A stretch of DNA of 64,000 bases from Parahoeflea halophila (GCF_900220985.1 NZ_OCPC01000004.1:1-64000), one strand, 5' to 3'. Positions 17,339 to 26,146 are shown, counted from the first letter of the stretch. Numbers and translations: made by a program. The notes: a model not told the origin generated them from the sequence alone.

Positions 17339-18354
17339 CAGGCGATCGGAAGCGCCAAGTCCGAGGGCAGCTCTTCCTTGCGCAGGTCTATGGTGATGCC
17401 GCCGCGCGCGTTGGAAACATGAGCCGCGATCAGCAGCTTCATCGCCAGCAGCCCGTCCTGTCCGTTGGGGAAATCCTCGCCCTTGAGAAGGCTTTCCAGC
17501 ACCGCCCGGGTCGGCGCTACCGCGTCGGCCGGCGTGATCGTGCGCTCGCCCTTGTCATAGGGCATGCCGTAGCGGGTGGTTGGCTGGCTCCGGTGTTCGG
17601 GATGCCGCGCGACGTAATGCATCGAGCCGTCGAGCTCATCGATGGTGATGCGGCCGTTGCGGCAATTGTAGGTCACCTGCATGCCGTGGCCCTGGTCGGA
17701 GGAGCAGTCCATGTAGAAGCGCTTGCCCGACGGTGTTTCAAGCCGGATGCTGCCCGCCGCGTCCTTGAACTGCGGGCCGCGCGGATTGGGCAGGTTGTCG
17801 TCGGAGAACCAGGCACTGACCAGCACCGGTTCCTCGTCCGTCATGTAACGGAACATCTCGAAATAATGCGTTCCGTTCATCGCCATGCCGAAATTGCCGG
17901 CGCTGACGATCACGCTGCCGATGCCGCCGAATTCCGGCGACGCGGCCATGTACTTGGGAACGGTGTACTGTTCCATCGAGCGCATCTGGTGATTGACGGC
18001 GAGCTCGACCCCGGCCGCCTGGCAGGCGTCGACCATATCCTGGCACTCGTCGAGGCTGACCGCCATCGGTTTCTCGCACAGGATTTTCCGCGCGCCGTTC
18101 TGGGCGGCCTTGATCACCAGCTCGCGATGGCTCGGCGCGGTGGTGGCGACCACCAGCAGCTCCGGCCTGATTTTTTCGATCAGTTCCTCGCCGGAAGCGA
18201 ACCGATTCTCGGGCGCGACATCATACTCTTCGCCCGCGGTTGCGCAGGCATCGGCATTCAGATCGCTGATCGCCGTGATGTCGAGACCGCATTGGCGAAG
18301 CACCGTCGCCTGCCGCATGCCCATTCGTCCAAGTCCGATGAGTGCTGTTTTCAT
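17338..18354 (-). CDS. Gfo/Idh/MocA-family oxidoreductase
   Basis: The 338-residue protein has an N-terminal Rossmann domain (ALIGLGRMGMRQ, residues 4-15), the CEKPMA segment near 95 with the family's conserved lysine, and a C-terminal alpha/beta domain with a NAGNFGMAMNG-like stretch. The family oxidises or reduces sugar carbons using NAD(P). The substrate is unknown; its neighbours (a NeuB paralogue, a kinase and a DUF115 protein) suggest a nucleotide sugar or a nonulosonate-related compound. It overlaps the next gene by ATGA and is one of three members of this family in the locus. Confidence 0.8.
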   Translation of the reverse strand: MKTALIGLGRMGMRQATVLRQCGLDITAISDLNADACATAGEEYDVAPENRFASGEELIEKIRPELLVVATTAPSHRELVIKAAQNGARKILCEKPMAVSLDECQDMVDACQAAGVELAVNHQMRSMEQYTVPKYMAASPEFGGIGSVIVSAGNFGMAMNGTHYFEMFRYMTDEEPVLVSAWFSDDNLPNPRGPQFKDAAGSIRLETPSGKRFYMDCSSDQGHGMQVTYNCRNGRITIDELDGSMHYVARHPEHRSQPTTRYGMPYDKGERTITPADAVAPTRAVLESLLKGEDFPNGQDGLLAMKLLIAAHVSNARGGITIDLRKEELPSDLALPIA

Positions 18355-18417
18355 GAATTGATCCGGGCCTTTGAATGTTTGAAGGTGGGTTCGGAATAAA
18401 GCTTGTGGCCGATGGCG

Positions 18418-19404
18418 TCAAATGAGCAAACCATCAAAAGCTCTGCCGATGATTTCGCCCCACTGCGGCCAATCGTCCAGTAGTGCTAAGAACTTATCTC
18501 TCTCGTCACGCCATGCCGGGTTTTCAGGGTCTTTCGACAACTCGAGAACGGTCAACGCATGATAACAGCGGCACAGGCCAACATGAGTGATATCGCACGC
18601 ACTGATCGCGTGAGTCCCGTCCGAAGCGTTTGCATAACCGGTCAGCAGCGCGCGCACCCTGATCTCGCTTGGAGCCGGTGAAAGACAAAATCGTTCCAGG
18701 CTTGCTGCAATGTCGATCAGCGGAGAAGAGCGGGTGTCGACCGCGTCTTCGAAGTCAATGAATGCCACGACTTCCGAGCCCTCAAATATGACATTCCCTC
18801 GATGAATGTCATTGTGGGCTATCTGGCTCTTCGTCCGCGCGAGAGCATCACTCGCCCGGGACAGCGCCAGGAGATAATCCGCGGCGTGGTCGGCATTGCG
18901 GGCCAGCCGCAGACGGTCTGCCCAGATGTCCAAGAGGTGCTGCCCAGGCGCGTTCGGTTGTGGCAGGTTCCGCATTTTGCTGTGAAGCAGCGCGAGCGCA
19001 CCACCCAGGTTTGCCAGCCCCTTCAAGCTATCGTCATAAAAGGCCGGTTCTATCCATGGGTAGAGGAAAAGGCTCAAACCATCCTCTTTTCGTGTCCGTT
19101 CTGCGGCAAGCGTCGCGGCTCCGAGCCGGTTGAGTTGAGAAGACAGTTCTGCCGCCTTGTGTTCCCTTGTCGCCCGTTCGCCCGACTTGACCTTTGCAAA
19201 CAGCAGCCGGCCATCTGCAAGCGTAAGCCGATAGTAACCGGCATCGGCGGTGCTGCATCCGTTCGCAGCCTTTTCCACTCTTTCGATGGGAAGGTCGGCA
19301 AAGACATTCGAAAGCCATTTGCCGTCAACCGGAGAAAAGCGCAACGGGATCGGATCATGGCCCGGATGGGCAGGCGCGTTGAAGTCGGTTTCAGAGGTCA
19401 TCAT
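18418..19404 (-). CDS. Aminoglycoside phosphotransferase-like small-molecule kinase
   Basis: A 328-residue protein of the APH/choline kinase group. It has the Brenner-type catalytic loop HNDIHRGN, then DFEDA with the metal-binding Asp. ATG 19404 (or the adjacent ATG 19401) overlaps the end of the NeuB-like gene by 11-14 bases; a longer frame to 19479 would overlap by about 90 bases and lacks support. The family phosphorylates hydroxyl groups of small molecules such as choline, homoserine, sugars or aminoglycosides. Next to a NeuB paralogue it might supply a phosphorylated substrate or add a phosphate substituent to the glycan; the sequence does not decide. Confidence 0.7.
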   Translation of the reverse strand: MMTSETDFNAPAHPGHDPIPLRFSPVDGKWLSNVFADLPIERVEKAANGCSTADAGYYRLTLADGRLLFAKVKSGERATREHKAAELSSQLNRLGAATLAAERTRKEDGLSLFLYPWIEPAFYDDSLKGLANLGGALALLHSKMRNLPQPNAPGQHLLDIWADRLRLARNADHAADYLLALSRASDALARTKSQIAHNDIHRGNVIFEGSEVVAFIDFEDAVDTRSSPLIDIAASLERFCLSPAPSEIRVRALLTGYANASDGTHAISACDITHVGLCRCYHALTVLELSKDPENPAWRDERDKFLALLDDWPQWGEIIGRAFDGLLI

Positions 19405-20440
19405 CTTGCAGCGGTTGCCCGGCGGGGACAAATCTGTGCACCGGCCTTCCGTCCAGGCTGTCCCAGTTTTCGCTTCCAATGCCCAGCGGCGGAAATGCGA
19501 ATCGGACGTTGCTTCGCGTGATAGGGGTTCCTGCGGGAAGGTCGACAGCAGCCACGACGCACATACGGTCCGGCGGGCGCGGCCTGTCTGCCGGCAGGAC
19601 GCGCTCTCGTGATCCCAGCGACTGGTGAAAGAGTTCGATCTTTTCTAGTGCATTTCCGACCTGAGAGATCGGCAGGGCATGGGCGATGTCGATGTCGTTT
19701 TCGGTCCGGTCGAGGCAGACCCCTTTCTCGATGACATCGGCTCCGCGTGCAGCGGCAACCAGCATCATGTCAATGCCCATGAAGTGATCCGACAGCCCGT
19801 CATAACAATCGTGGTTTTCGCCCAACGCCGTCATCATGTTGAGATTGAATGTGTTGACCGGGGCCGGTGGGCCGGGTGGACTGTGTTCGATGATCAGAAC
19901 TTTGACACCTGCATCGCGGGCCCAGCCAACGGCGCGCTCTATCTCGTTCATCGTCGAGCGCCCCGTATCGATTATCAGCGGCAGTCCGGTCGAAGCGGCA
20001 TCCCGAATCAACGGTGCATGCGTGATGTTGCTGCTGGGTATCTTCAGGGCGGCAGAATCGAGTTCGAGCGCCAGGGCGATGCCCGCCTCGTCGTAAACGC
20101 TCAGGACGAGTTCCAAACCCTTGTCCCTTGCCTCGGAATAGATCCGCCTGAAGGTTTCCAGCGGCACCACATGCCGCTCAATCACTGCGCGATAGTTTTC
20201 CGTCCTTACACCTTTTCCGGGGACGTAGTATCCCGTGTCTCCCATTGGCAGGCAAATTTCCGCATCGTGCAGAATGGCGCCCTTGAGCGTGGTGACGCCG
20301 AGCGATGCAAGCTCGTTCACGAGCCGGCGAGCCCCGTCTGTGTCATTCTTGAAGTAGACATCGATATCGGGAAGAAACAGCGGCAATTCTCCCGCGCCGA
20401 TATACTGGCTGCCGATTTTCTGTTTCGGCTTGTTGCTCAC
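19391..20440 (-). CDS. Divergent NeuB-family protein with C-terminal SAF domain
   Basis: The 349-residue protein aligns over its length with sialic/legionaminic acid synthases: a TIM barrel containing LSDH (216-219) and a C-terminal SAF/antifreeze-like domain (about 293-345). Several active-site positions differ from the canonical LegI at 29008-30036. NHNG is replaced by FKND, the SGE triplet is SSN (136-138), and the metal-binding His of EKH is Gly (EKG, 238-240). Canonical synthases condense phosphoenolpyruvate with an N-acyl mannosamine-type sugar; with these losses the same chemistry is doubtful. It overlaps the upstream methyltransferase gene by ATGA and the downstream kinase gene, so it is embedded in an operon. 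Confidence 0.75.
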   Translation of the reverse strand: MSNKPKQKIGSQYIGAGELPLFLPDIDVYFKNDTDGARRLVNELASLGVTTLKGAILHDAEICLPMGDTGYYVPGKGVRTENYRAVIERHVVPLETFRRIYSEARDKGLELVLSVYDEAGIALALELDSAALKIPSSNITHAPLIRDAASTGLPLIIDTGRSTMNEIERAVGWARDAGVKVLIIEHSPPGPPAPVNTFNLNMMTALGENHDCYDGLSDHFMGIDMMLVAAARGADVIEKGVCLDRTENDIDIAHALPISQVGNALEKIELFHQSLGSRERVLPADRPRPPDRMCVVAAVDLPAGTPITRSNVRFAFPPLGIGSENWDSLDGRPVHRFVPAGQPLQDDDL

Positions 20441-21162
20441 CGCTCCGCTCCGCTGTCTGATCCGATCGTCAGGGTCAGCAATTCGAGATTGAGGGGCATG
20501 ATGCCATTGCGGAAGTTGCGCTCTCCCGTGTCGCCAGGCTCGGTCCAGGAGCGTATTGGATCCTGTTGCGGCTCGAGATCAAATGGCAACACGAATTTCT
20601 CGAAGGTGTGCGCCGGCACCCTTGGCTGTCCCGCCAGAAACGCGGCTATGCTCGCCTTGGAAAACAGGTTGTAACCAGGATGCCAGTCATCCTCGAAACG
20701 TTCCGCATATCGCCAGTGGATACGTGCGTCGACAGGATAGTCGTTGAACAGCCCGGTGATGAACACCCGGCCACCGGGACGAGCGACGCGAATGCATTCG
20801 GCGAAGGACGGCCGGAAATCCTCGAAAATGCTGTGTGTTCCTGTCAAAAATACCGCATCGAAAGCCTGGTCATTCAGAGCATCCATGCTGTTGGCGTCAC
20901 CGTGATGCAGTTTGATGGCAGCCGCCTTGGCGTTGCCGATCTGCACAAGCTCCCTATCGTATTCCAGTCCTTCGCATGTGGCATTCGGAAACCGGCTCGC
21001 GGCATATCTGAGAAAATCGCCGGTTGCGGCGCCCACGTCGAGGATGCTGCCGCAGGCAATGCCGGTGTCCGCAAGCTTGTTGCAAAGCCAGACGAACATG
21101 TGCTTTGGTTGCGCTGCTTCCGGTCCGCTGTAGACCTCGGTTCTCTTGTAGTCCGACACCAT
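20437..21162 (-). CDS. Class I SAM-dependent methyltransferase
   Basis: The 241-residue protein has the SAM-binding loop DVGAATGDF at about 42-50, an acidic residue ending strand 2 (EGLEYD), the HGDAN motif and FDAVFLTGT for strand 4. The later FITGLFNDYPVD is a typical methyltransferase core. The acceptor is unknown. Position between a GT-B-like gene (gap 4 bases) and the NeuB paralogue (ATGA overlap) suggests O- or N-methylation of a surface sugar. Methylated nonulosonates are known on flagella and capsules, but nothing here proves that acceptor. Confidence 0.75.
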   Translation of the reverse strand: MVSDYKRTEVYSGPEAAQPKHMFVWLCNKLADTGIACGSILDVGAATGDFLRYAASRFPNATCEGLEYDRELVQIGNAKAAAIKLHHGDANSMDALNDQAFDAVFLTGTHSIFEDFRPSFAECIRVARPGGRVFITGLFNDYPVDARIHWRYAERFEDDWHPGYNLFSKASIAAFLAGQPRVPAHTFEKFVLPFDLEPQQDPIRSWTEPGDTGERNFRNGIMPLNLELLTLTIGSDSGAER

Positions 21163-21166
21163 GCGT

Positions 21167-22603
21167 CTAGTCCTGTCTTTTCCTGAAGAGAGAAAGCACC
21201 CGCCGCGTCACACTCAGCGGCCTTCTGGCTTCCCTGTTCGCCTTTCTCAAATCCCCCAAGGTGCTCCAGATCCTCTCGAAGTTAAGCCCGTCCATCATGC
21301 CCCATTCGCTGCTGCAGTCGCTGACTTCCAGAGCCGCGCGATGATAGCTTTCCGGTGTGGCCAGTATGTCACCCAGTCGCTCAAGCGCCACGTCCAGTTT
21401 CGTGGTGGTGAATACCGCAGGAGCCGTGTCGTAGGTGGGTAGGTCGAACTGGTACAAATCATAATTCACGATTGGTTTCTTCGCCATCAATGCCCAGCGT
21501 GTTGTACTGGAGAAAACAGGAACAAAAACGTCCGTTCTCGCTATGAGGCGCAGAAGCCAGTCTTCCGAGACGTCGTCCGCCAGAACGGCAATCATTTGGC
21601 GGGTTGGCGCGTCCGCTGCCGGGTGCACGGAAACAGTGATATGGCCATGCGGGTGTGCAGCCTTGCAGCCTTTCAGCAAGCGCTCGAGTGTTTCCTTGTA
21701 GGTGGCAAACTCTGCCTTGCGCTCGCCGTGATAGCTGGGCGGAAGTGCGATGAGAATGCGTGGCTTTTCAGGATTGATGAGGCTCGCTGTCTCGTACGCC
21801 CGCTTTAGTGCTGGGTCCGAATTAATTTCATCATAGACGGTATCAGCATAACACGAACCGGTCATGATGCGCTTTGCCGTGGGGACATTCTCCCGCTTGT
21901 AGATACGCTCCATTGCGTCGGACTCGACAAAAAGCGCATCCGCCGGACCGCCATGGACGACCCAAGGTTCGGGCAGGTCCAGGCCTGCGGCGATCCGGGC
22001 CAGCACGAACTCGGCTGGGAACAGCGTGATCGAGCCGTAATCGGTCGGCAGGATCCATTTTGAAGCATACTGGCGCAGGGCTCTTCCAGTCTCGTCCTCG
22101 GGCACCAGGTTCAGTGTGTTCTCTTCAGCCCGGTTTTCGATATACATCTGATAGTCACGCATCTCGCCGATGCCGAAAGGCATCTCGACGACCAGGATAC
22201 CCATATCCTTCGCTGTAGCTATCAGTGGGGCGCAGCCACCAGGCCCGTCCTCGCAGACGATAACGGTGTCGACCTTTTTCTCATTGAGCAGTTTCCGGCA
22301 TGCTGCTTTCTGACGAAACAGGAGGTTGCAATAGGACTCGTTGAGCGGAATCTTCTCTTGAAAACGCGTGAAGTCCGAGTTTCGCCGTTCGTCGTCAAGC
22401 TCCGAATCCGCGACACCGTCGCTGAGTGCCGAAAGAACCTCCAGGTGGCTGGAGAGGCTTGAAGCTGCCGAACGAAGAGTGTCGTTGATCTCCTTGGCGT
22501 CGTTGAATGACAGGAAGAAACAAGGTTCCGTCTCCGGCATCCGGCGAGCGAATTCCTCGAAAATCCGGATCTGTGAGACGGAGTAGACGCAAAAAAGAAT
22601 CAT
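21167..22603 (-). CDS. GT-B-like protein with E-D-G, HP and S/T motifs, candidate nonulosonyltransferase
   Basis: A 478-residue protein that I cannot place in a named family. Three short motifs stand out: EDG at 118-120 ending a hydrophobic strand, HP at 327-328 after ITVSV, and SSTT at 365-368 after VFVPVF. Bacterial sialyltransferases of CAZy families GT38, GT52 and GT80 share D/E-D/E-G, HP and S/T motifs in this order and approximate spacing. It is a paralogue of the protein at 12948-14585, sharing the ST-T-RWAL, NYD and EWG..DG segments. As first gene of the minus-strand operon it precedes a methyltransferase and a NeuB paralogue, so transfer of a nonulosonic or related acid is a reasonable but untested idea. 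Confidence 0.6.
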   Translation of the reverse strand: MILFCVYSVSQIRIFEEFARRMPETEPCFFLSFNDAKEINDTLRSAASSLSSHLEVLSALSDGVADSELDDERRNSDFTRFQEKIPLNESYCNLLFRQKAACRKLLNEKKVDTVIVCEDGPGGCAPLIATAKDMGILVVEMPFGIGEMRDYQMYIENRAEENTLNLVPEDETGRALRQYASKWILPTDYGSITLFPAEFVLARIAAGLDLPEPWVVHGGPADALFVESDAMERIYKRENVPTAKRIMTGSCYADTVYDEINSDPALKRAYETASLINPEKPRILIALPPSYHGERKAEFATYKETLERLLKGCKAAHPHGHITVSVHPAADAPTRQMIAVLADDVSEDWLLRLIARTDVFVPVFSSTTRWALMAKKPIVNYDLYQFDLPTYDTAPAVFTTTKLDVALERLGDILATPESYHRAALEVSDCSSEWGMMDGLNFERIWSTLGDLRKANREARRPLSVTRRVLSLFRKRQD

Positions 22604-22739
22604 TAATTACTCATCACCAAAAACCAGCCGCACACTTGACTTAACAACTGAGCGGCTTTCCACTCCACTCCTTCAGAGATAGCAGGCCAGGGGCTTGGAC
22701 CTCTACCCCTTCAGGCCTTTCCTCAGTGATAGTTATCGG
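22604..22739. promoter_or_regulatory. Divergent intergenic region, probable bidirectional promoter
   Basis: The 136 bases between the minus-strand operon (start 22603) and the plus-strand gene (start 22740) must contain promoters for at least the minus-strand transcript. The region is more AT-rich than its surroundings. A TTGACT hexamer at about 22637 could be a plus-strand -35 box, but no good -10 box lies 16-18 bases away. No operator palindrome was recognised. Confidence 0.35.
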
Positions 22740-23861
22740 ATGCACAATCGAAAAACTATAATTTTCTCTGCCCGCGATGCGGCCGCCGCCCTTTATGCTG
22801 CACCGGTTATCGATGAAGCCTCCCGTGATGACCGCTTCCGGGTCGTTGTGGTGGCTCAGGAGCCGGCTTTGAATATTCTGGCGCGTCGCGGAATTGCTCC
22901 CATTGCGGTGGAACTGCCCGCTGCCAACGAACCGGCTGGTCCCGAGGCCGCGGCTCTCCTTGCGGAAGCCGGACGCATTGTGCGGGAGGTTGATCCCGAT
23001 GTGATTGTCGCCGGTCTTTCCTCCCCCGGACAGGGCGGCATCGATGAAGCGCTGTTGCAGATGCGATCCTGCAAGGGTTTCCTGCTGCAGGATTTCTGGG
23101 GTGAGTGGAACGGATTCTTCGGCCGCAAGCCGGACCGTTTCCTGGTTCTGGACGAGGCAGCGGCAAAACTGACCAGAGCTGCGCATGATACCGACTGCGT
23201 TGTTGTGGGCTCAACAAGACACGCGGAATATGCAGGGCTCGACATCGCCGAAAGAAGGCATTCAGCCAGAAACCGTGTGGGATTGGCAGACCGGCCGGTC
23301 ATCGGTTGGTTCGGGCAGGCGCTTCATCATTTGCCCGGCTATCGCGAATCGATTGCCCAGTGGTCGCAATCGGTCCGCGAATTTCCGGTGACGGTGGACG
23401 TGGTCTACAAGCCCCATCCCCGCGAGAGCGAAGCGCAGCGGCAGCAGACGCTCGAAATCATGCATTCCTGTCTGCCGCAGGTTCATTTCCTCGAGGCCTG
23501 GCCGATCGAGGATGCGCTGCTGCTGTGCGATTGCGTGTGTGCCGTGATGTCAAACTGTCTCTATGATGCGGCCTACCTGAATTTTCATTCGAGCAGCCCG
23601 CTGGTGACACCCGTGGCGATGCTTCATTCAAGTAAGTTGCATGGTGACCTCGCCTCAAGGATTTCCTTCGAGGTCCTGCCCTATGTGGCGCTGGGTCTTG
23701 CAAAGGTGGCGCTTCCGGGCACTGATCTGAGCACTCAGCTGTTTGCAGCGATAGGGCAAGAGGGCAAGCGGGACTGCTGGCGGGCTGCCCGGAGCAATCT
23801 GGCCGATCCCGGGTCTGCCACGTCCCGGATACTGGACCTGATTGGGTCTCCAGCAGGCTAG
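22740..23861 (+). CDS. Putative GT-B-fold glycosyltransferase or capsule-type protein
   Basis: From ATG 22740 the product is 373 residues; the frame is open for 15 codons upstream but the family-like part begins TIIFSARD. It alternates Rossmann-like strands (RVVVVAQE, DVIVAGLSS) and has GFLLQDFWGEWNG, a YKPHPRES segment with HP at 225-226 and a CDCVCAVMSN segment. This order (an HP motif followed by a small-residue loop) is seen in CDP-glycerol/capsule transferases and in bacterial sialyltransferases. The conserved QDFWGEW suggests acceptor or nucleotide binding. It is divergent from the minus-strand operon and convergent with the DUF2793 gene. Substrate unknown. Confidence 0.5.
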   Translation: MHNRKTIIFSARDAAAALYAAPVIDEASRDDRFRVVVVAQEPALNILARRGIAPIAVELPAANEPAGPEAAALLAEAGRIVREVDPDVIVAGLSSPGQGGIDEALLQMRSCKGFLLQDFWGEWNGFFGRKPDRFLVLDEAAAKLTRAAHDTDCVVVGSTRHAEYAGLDIAERRHSARNRVGLADRPVIGWFGQALHHLPGYRESIAQWSQSVREFPVTVDVVYKPHPRESEAQRQQTLEIMHSCLPQVHFLEAWPIEDALLLCDCVCAVMSNCLYDAAYLNFHSSSPLVTPVAMLHSSKLHGDLASRISFEVLPYVALGLAKVALPGTDLSTQLFAAIGQEGKRDCWRAARSNLADPGSATSRILDLIGSPAG

Positions 23862-23869
23862 CAACTGGT

Positions 23870-25231
23870 TCAGAGTTCAGCTTCCAGGAGGTATTTTCCG
23901 CCAACCACGCCGGTTCCGCTGTTGTAGACGCCAAAGGTCGAACTGTTGTTGACCTCGGTCGATACGATTTGTGTGGTCCCCGTTTCCCCGTTTGAAACAA
24001 CATTCCCCACCCGTGTCGCACTCGGCGTGTAGGCCATGGGCGGGGTGATGGGCAGGCTGTAGCTCTGGGTTCCGCTGCCGCTGCCGGTCGACAGGTTGAA
24101 GGTCAGGATGCGGTAGTAGCGCTGGCACAGGAACAGCTCCTCGCCCGCCCGGCGCGATCGCCAGCGGCTTGCCACCGGGGCCAGTTCCAGCTTGACCCGG
24201 GCAAAGCCGACGCTGCCCGCAACCGCCGACAGCGAAAGCGCGACATTGCCGCTGTCGCCGCCGCCAAGGGTCAGGCGCACCGCCTGCCGGCCGCTGCCTG
24301 CTGGAATGGTGCCGCTGGCGCTGCCCAGTTCGACGGCAATGTCGCCGGTCGGGTCATCCAGCGACACCACCACGGTTTCCCCGGCCAGCTCGGGGGCTTC
24401 GATCACCTGGCGTATCTTGCCCGAAGCAAGGGTGAGGGACCCGCCTGAAAGCGAAAGGCTACTCGCACCGACCGCCTTCCAGCGGTCGAAACCGAAATTA
24501 CCGTCGGCTAGGGCGCCGCCAGCAAAGCCGCGCTGGTTGATTGAGAAATCTCCATTGATCAGATAATCGCCGCCCACCGCGCCCGACACCGCCGGGAAAG
24601 CCACCTGCCCGGACACCGTATCGACCACCATGGCGTCGTCAAAGTTGCTGCCGTCGGCGCTGTGGCGAAGATGGAGTGCGCTGTCCCCGGTCAGGCCGAA
24701 TTCCGCGACGGCCGAAAACCCGGTCTGGAACAGCATCGAGGCGGTGTCGTTCGAGGAGCTCCGGTTGATCTTCAGACGGTGATCGCCCGTGTCGCCGGTA
24801 AACAGCGATGCCTCTGCGGCGACAGCGAAGCGCGTCGTCGTGTCGGCGACGGTGTTGATGCCAAGCAGTGCGGGCGTTGCGCCGCCACCGCCCTCGCCGA
24901 GGGGCTGCCAGCCGGTGCCGTTGCAGACAAGGGCGGCGGACTCGCTTTCCACGAAAGCCAGCCAGCCCGCGCGCGGCGTGCGAAACAGCCATTGCCCGTC
25001 GATATAGGTCGCTATCCGCCCGTCCTGCCCGGCAAACCCGCCACCGGCGCCGTCCGGGACGAGATAGGCGGACTGGTCTTCCGGATCGGGCGGCGGCGCA
25101 AGCTCCGTCCGGCTCTTCAGGCTTAGGTGGACGAGCGCATCAAGCGCCATCAGCGCTTCATTGTGGGTGACATGCTTCTGGGCCTGGGCGGCGGCCAGAA
25201 GCGGCAGCTCGAGCTTCGGTGTCGCGGTCAT
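23870..25231 (-). CDS. DUF2793 phage-tail-like protein
   Basis: The 453-residue protein from ATG 25231 begins with LELPLLAAAQAQKHVTHNEAL, the hallmark N-terminus of DUF2793 proteins, which are found in phage tail regions and gene transfer agent-like clusters of alphaproteobacteria. The rest is Gly/Ser/Thr-rich and repetitive beta structure (for example GDYLINGDFSINQRG), as in tail fibre or receptor-binding proteins. No other phage genes surround it. It lies 58 bases after the CMP-sugar synthetase gene on the same strand, so it may be co-transcribed with a glycan gene. It could be a surface protein that is itself glycosylated, or a moron-type insertion. Confidence 0.75.
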   Translation of the reverse strand: MTATPKLELPLLAAAQAQKHVTHNEALMALDALVHLSLKSRTELAPPPDPEDQSAYLVPDGAGGGFAGQDGRIATYIDGQWLFRTPRAGWLAFVESESAALVCNGTGWQPLGEGGGGATPALLGINTVADTTTRFAVAAEASLFTGDTGDHRLKINRSSSNDTASMLFQTGFSAVAEFGLTGDSALHLRHSADGSNFDDAMVVDTVSGQVAFPAVSGAVGGDYLINGDFSINQRGFAGGALADGNFGFDRWKAVGASSLSLSGGSLTLASGKIRQVIEAPELAGETVVVSLDDPTGDIAVELGSASGTIPAGSGRQAVRLTLGGGDSGNVALSLSAVAGSVGFARVKLELAPVASRWRSRRAGEELFLCQRYYRILTFNLSTGSGSGTQSYSLPITPPMAYTPSATRVGNVVSNGETGTTQIVSTEVNNSSTFGVYNSGTGVVGGKYLLEAEL

Positions 25232-25289
25232 GGCAGTCTCCGGTTGGTTACCGGATCCAGTGTCCCATGCCCGGTGACACGGTGGATAT

Positions 25290-26003
25290 TCAGCGGGTTT
25301 CCGGCCAGCCGAAATGATGATGTGCAACAAAGCCGGCGATGGCGAAATCAAGCGGCGTGTCGATGTCGAAATTGCACTCGTCGGCCATCAGCCAGAAACC
25401 TGTTTTGTCAGTCAGTGCAGGCATTTCGGCCAGGATCGGCTCCCGTCTCCAGGCATAGATCGAACCGTTGAGCTCATAGCAGCTCGGCAGGTCCTGCCGG
25501 CGTCCGTAACGCCCGTCCCGCGGCTTGGAAAGTTCCACACGCCCGTCCGCGGTTTCCTCCACCAGGGTGTAGTAGGGCGAGGCCTTCGCATGGCTGACCG
25601 AAACGACATTGTGAAGGTCCGGCCGCTCGCTCAGTGTCCGCGCCGCACCGGGAATGTCGCCCGGCATCCTGAGCGGTGATGTCGGTTGCAGGTCGAACAG
25701 CATTTCCATTTCCTGCCCGGCTTCCGCTTCCGCCATTGCCAGCGCATGACGCAGCACCGGCGGCTTGCTGATGGTATCGGTGGCAAGTTCAGCCGGTCGG
25801 TCGATCAGCAGGTTCGCGCCGGCGTCCCGCCCGATCCCGAGATAGCGGTCGCTGTCGCTGGTCACAGCAATGATGTCAAAGATTCCCGATTCCCGCGCCT
25901 GCTCGACGGTGTGGGCAAGCAGGGGCTTTCCGGCAAACATCTTGATGTTCTTGTCCGGCAGTCCCTTCGACCCTGCCCGGGCGGCCACAACGCACATCTT
26001 CAT
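25290..26003 (-). CDS. legF: CMP-nonulosonate (CMP-legionaminate-type) synthetase
   Basis: A 237-residue cytidylyltransferase from ATG 26003, preceded by AGAGGAAT. It has the NeuA-type signature VVAARAGSKGLPDKN (4-18), then LFDLQPTSPLR and the DTPLDFAIA end segment, all typical of CMP-acylneuraminate/legionaminate synthetases. It activates a nonulosonic acid with CTP for transfer. The reading frame continues 115 codons upstream but is low-complexity, Arg-rich and does not resemble the family. It is the only CMP-transferase in the window, and is oriented away from the legG-legH-legI genes that start 1.1 kb to its right. Confidence 0.85.
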   Translation of the reverse strand: MKMCVVAARAGSKGLPDKNIKMFAGKPLLAHTVEQARESGIFDIIAVTSDSDRYLGIGRDAGANLLIDRPAELATDTISKPPVLRHALAMAEAEAGQEMEMLFDLQPTSPLRMPGDIPGAARTLSERPDLHNVVSVSHAKASPYYTLVEETADGRVELSKPRDGRYGRRQDLPSCYELNGSIYAWRREPILAEMPALTDKTGFWLMADECNFDIDTPLDFAIAGFVAHHHFGWPETR

Positions 26004-26146
26004 TTCGTATTCCTCTGGGCAAATGGAAGTCTTGCCCCTGTATGAACCGGCCAGGCGCGGAAGGCGAGGCCTTCGATTGACACGGGGGATAGGCTGCTTT
26101 AGGCGGACCTGTAGGATATATCCAGTCCAATTCCGAGAGTGTTGCC

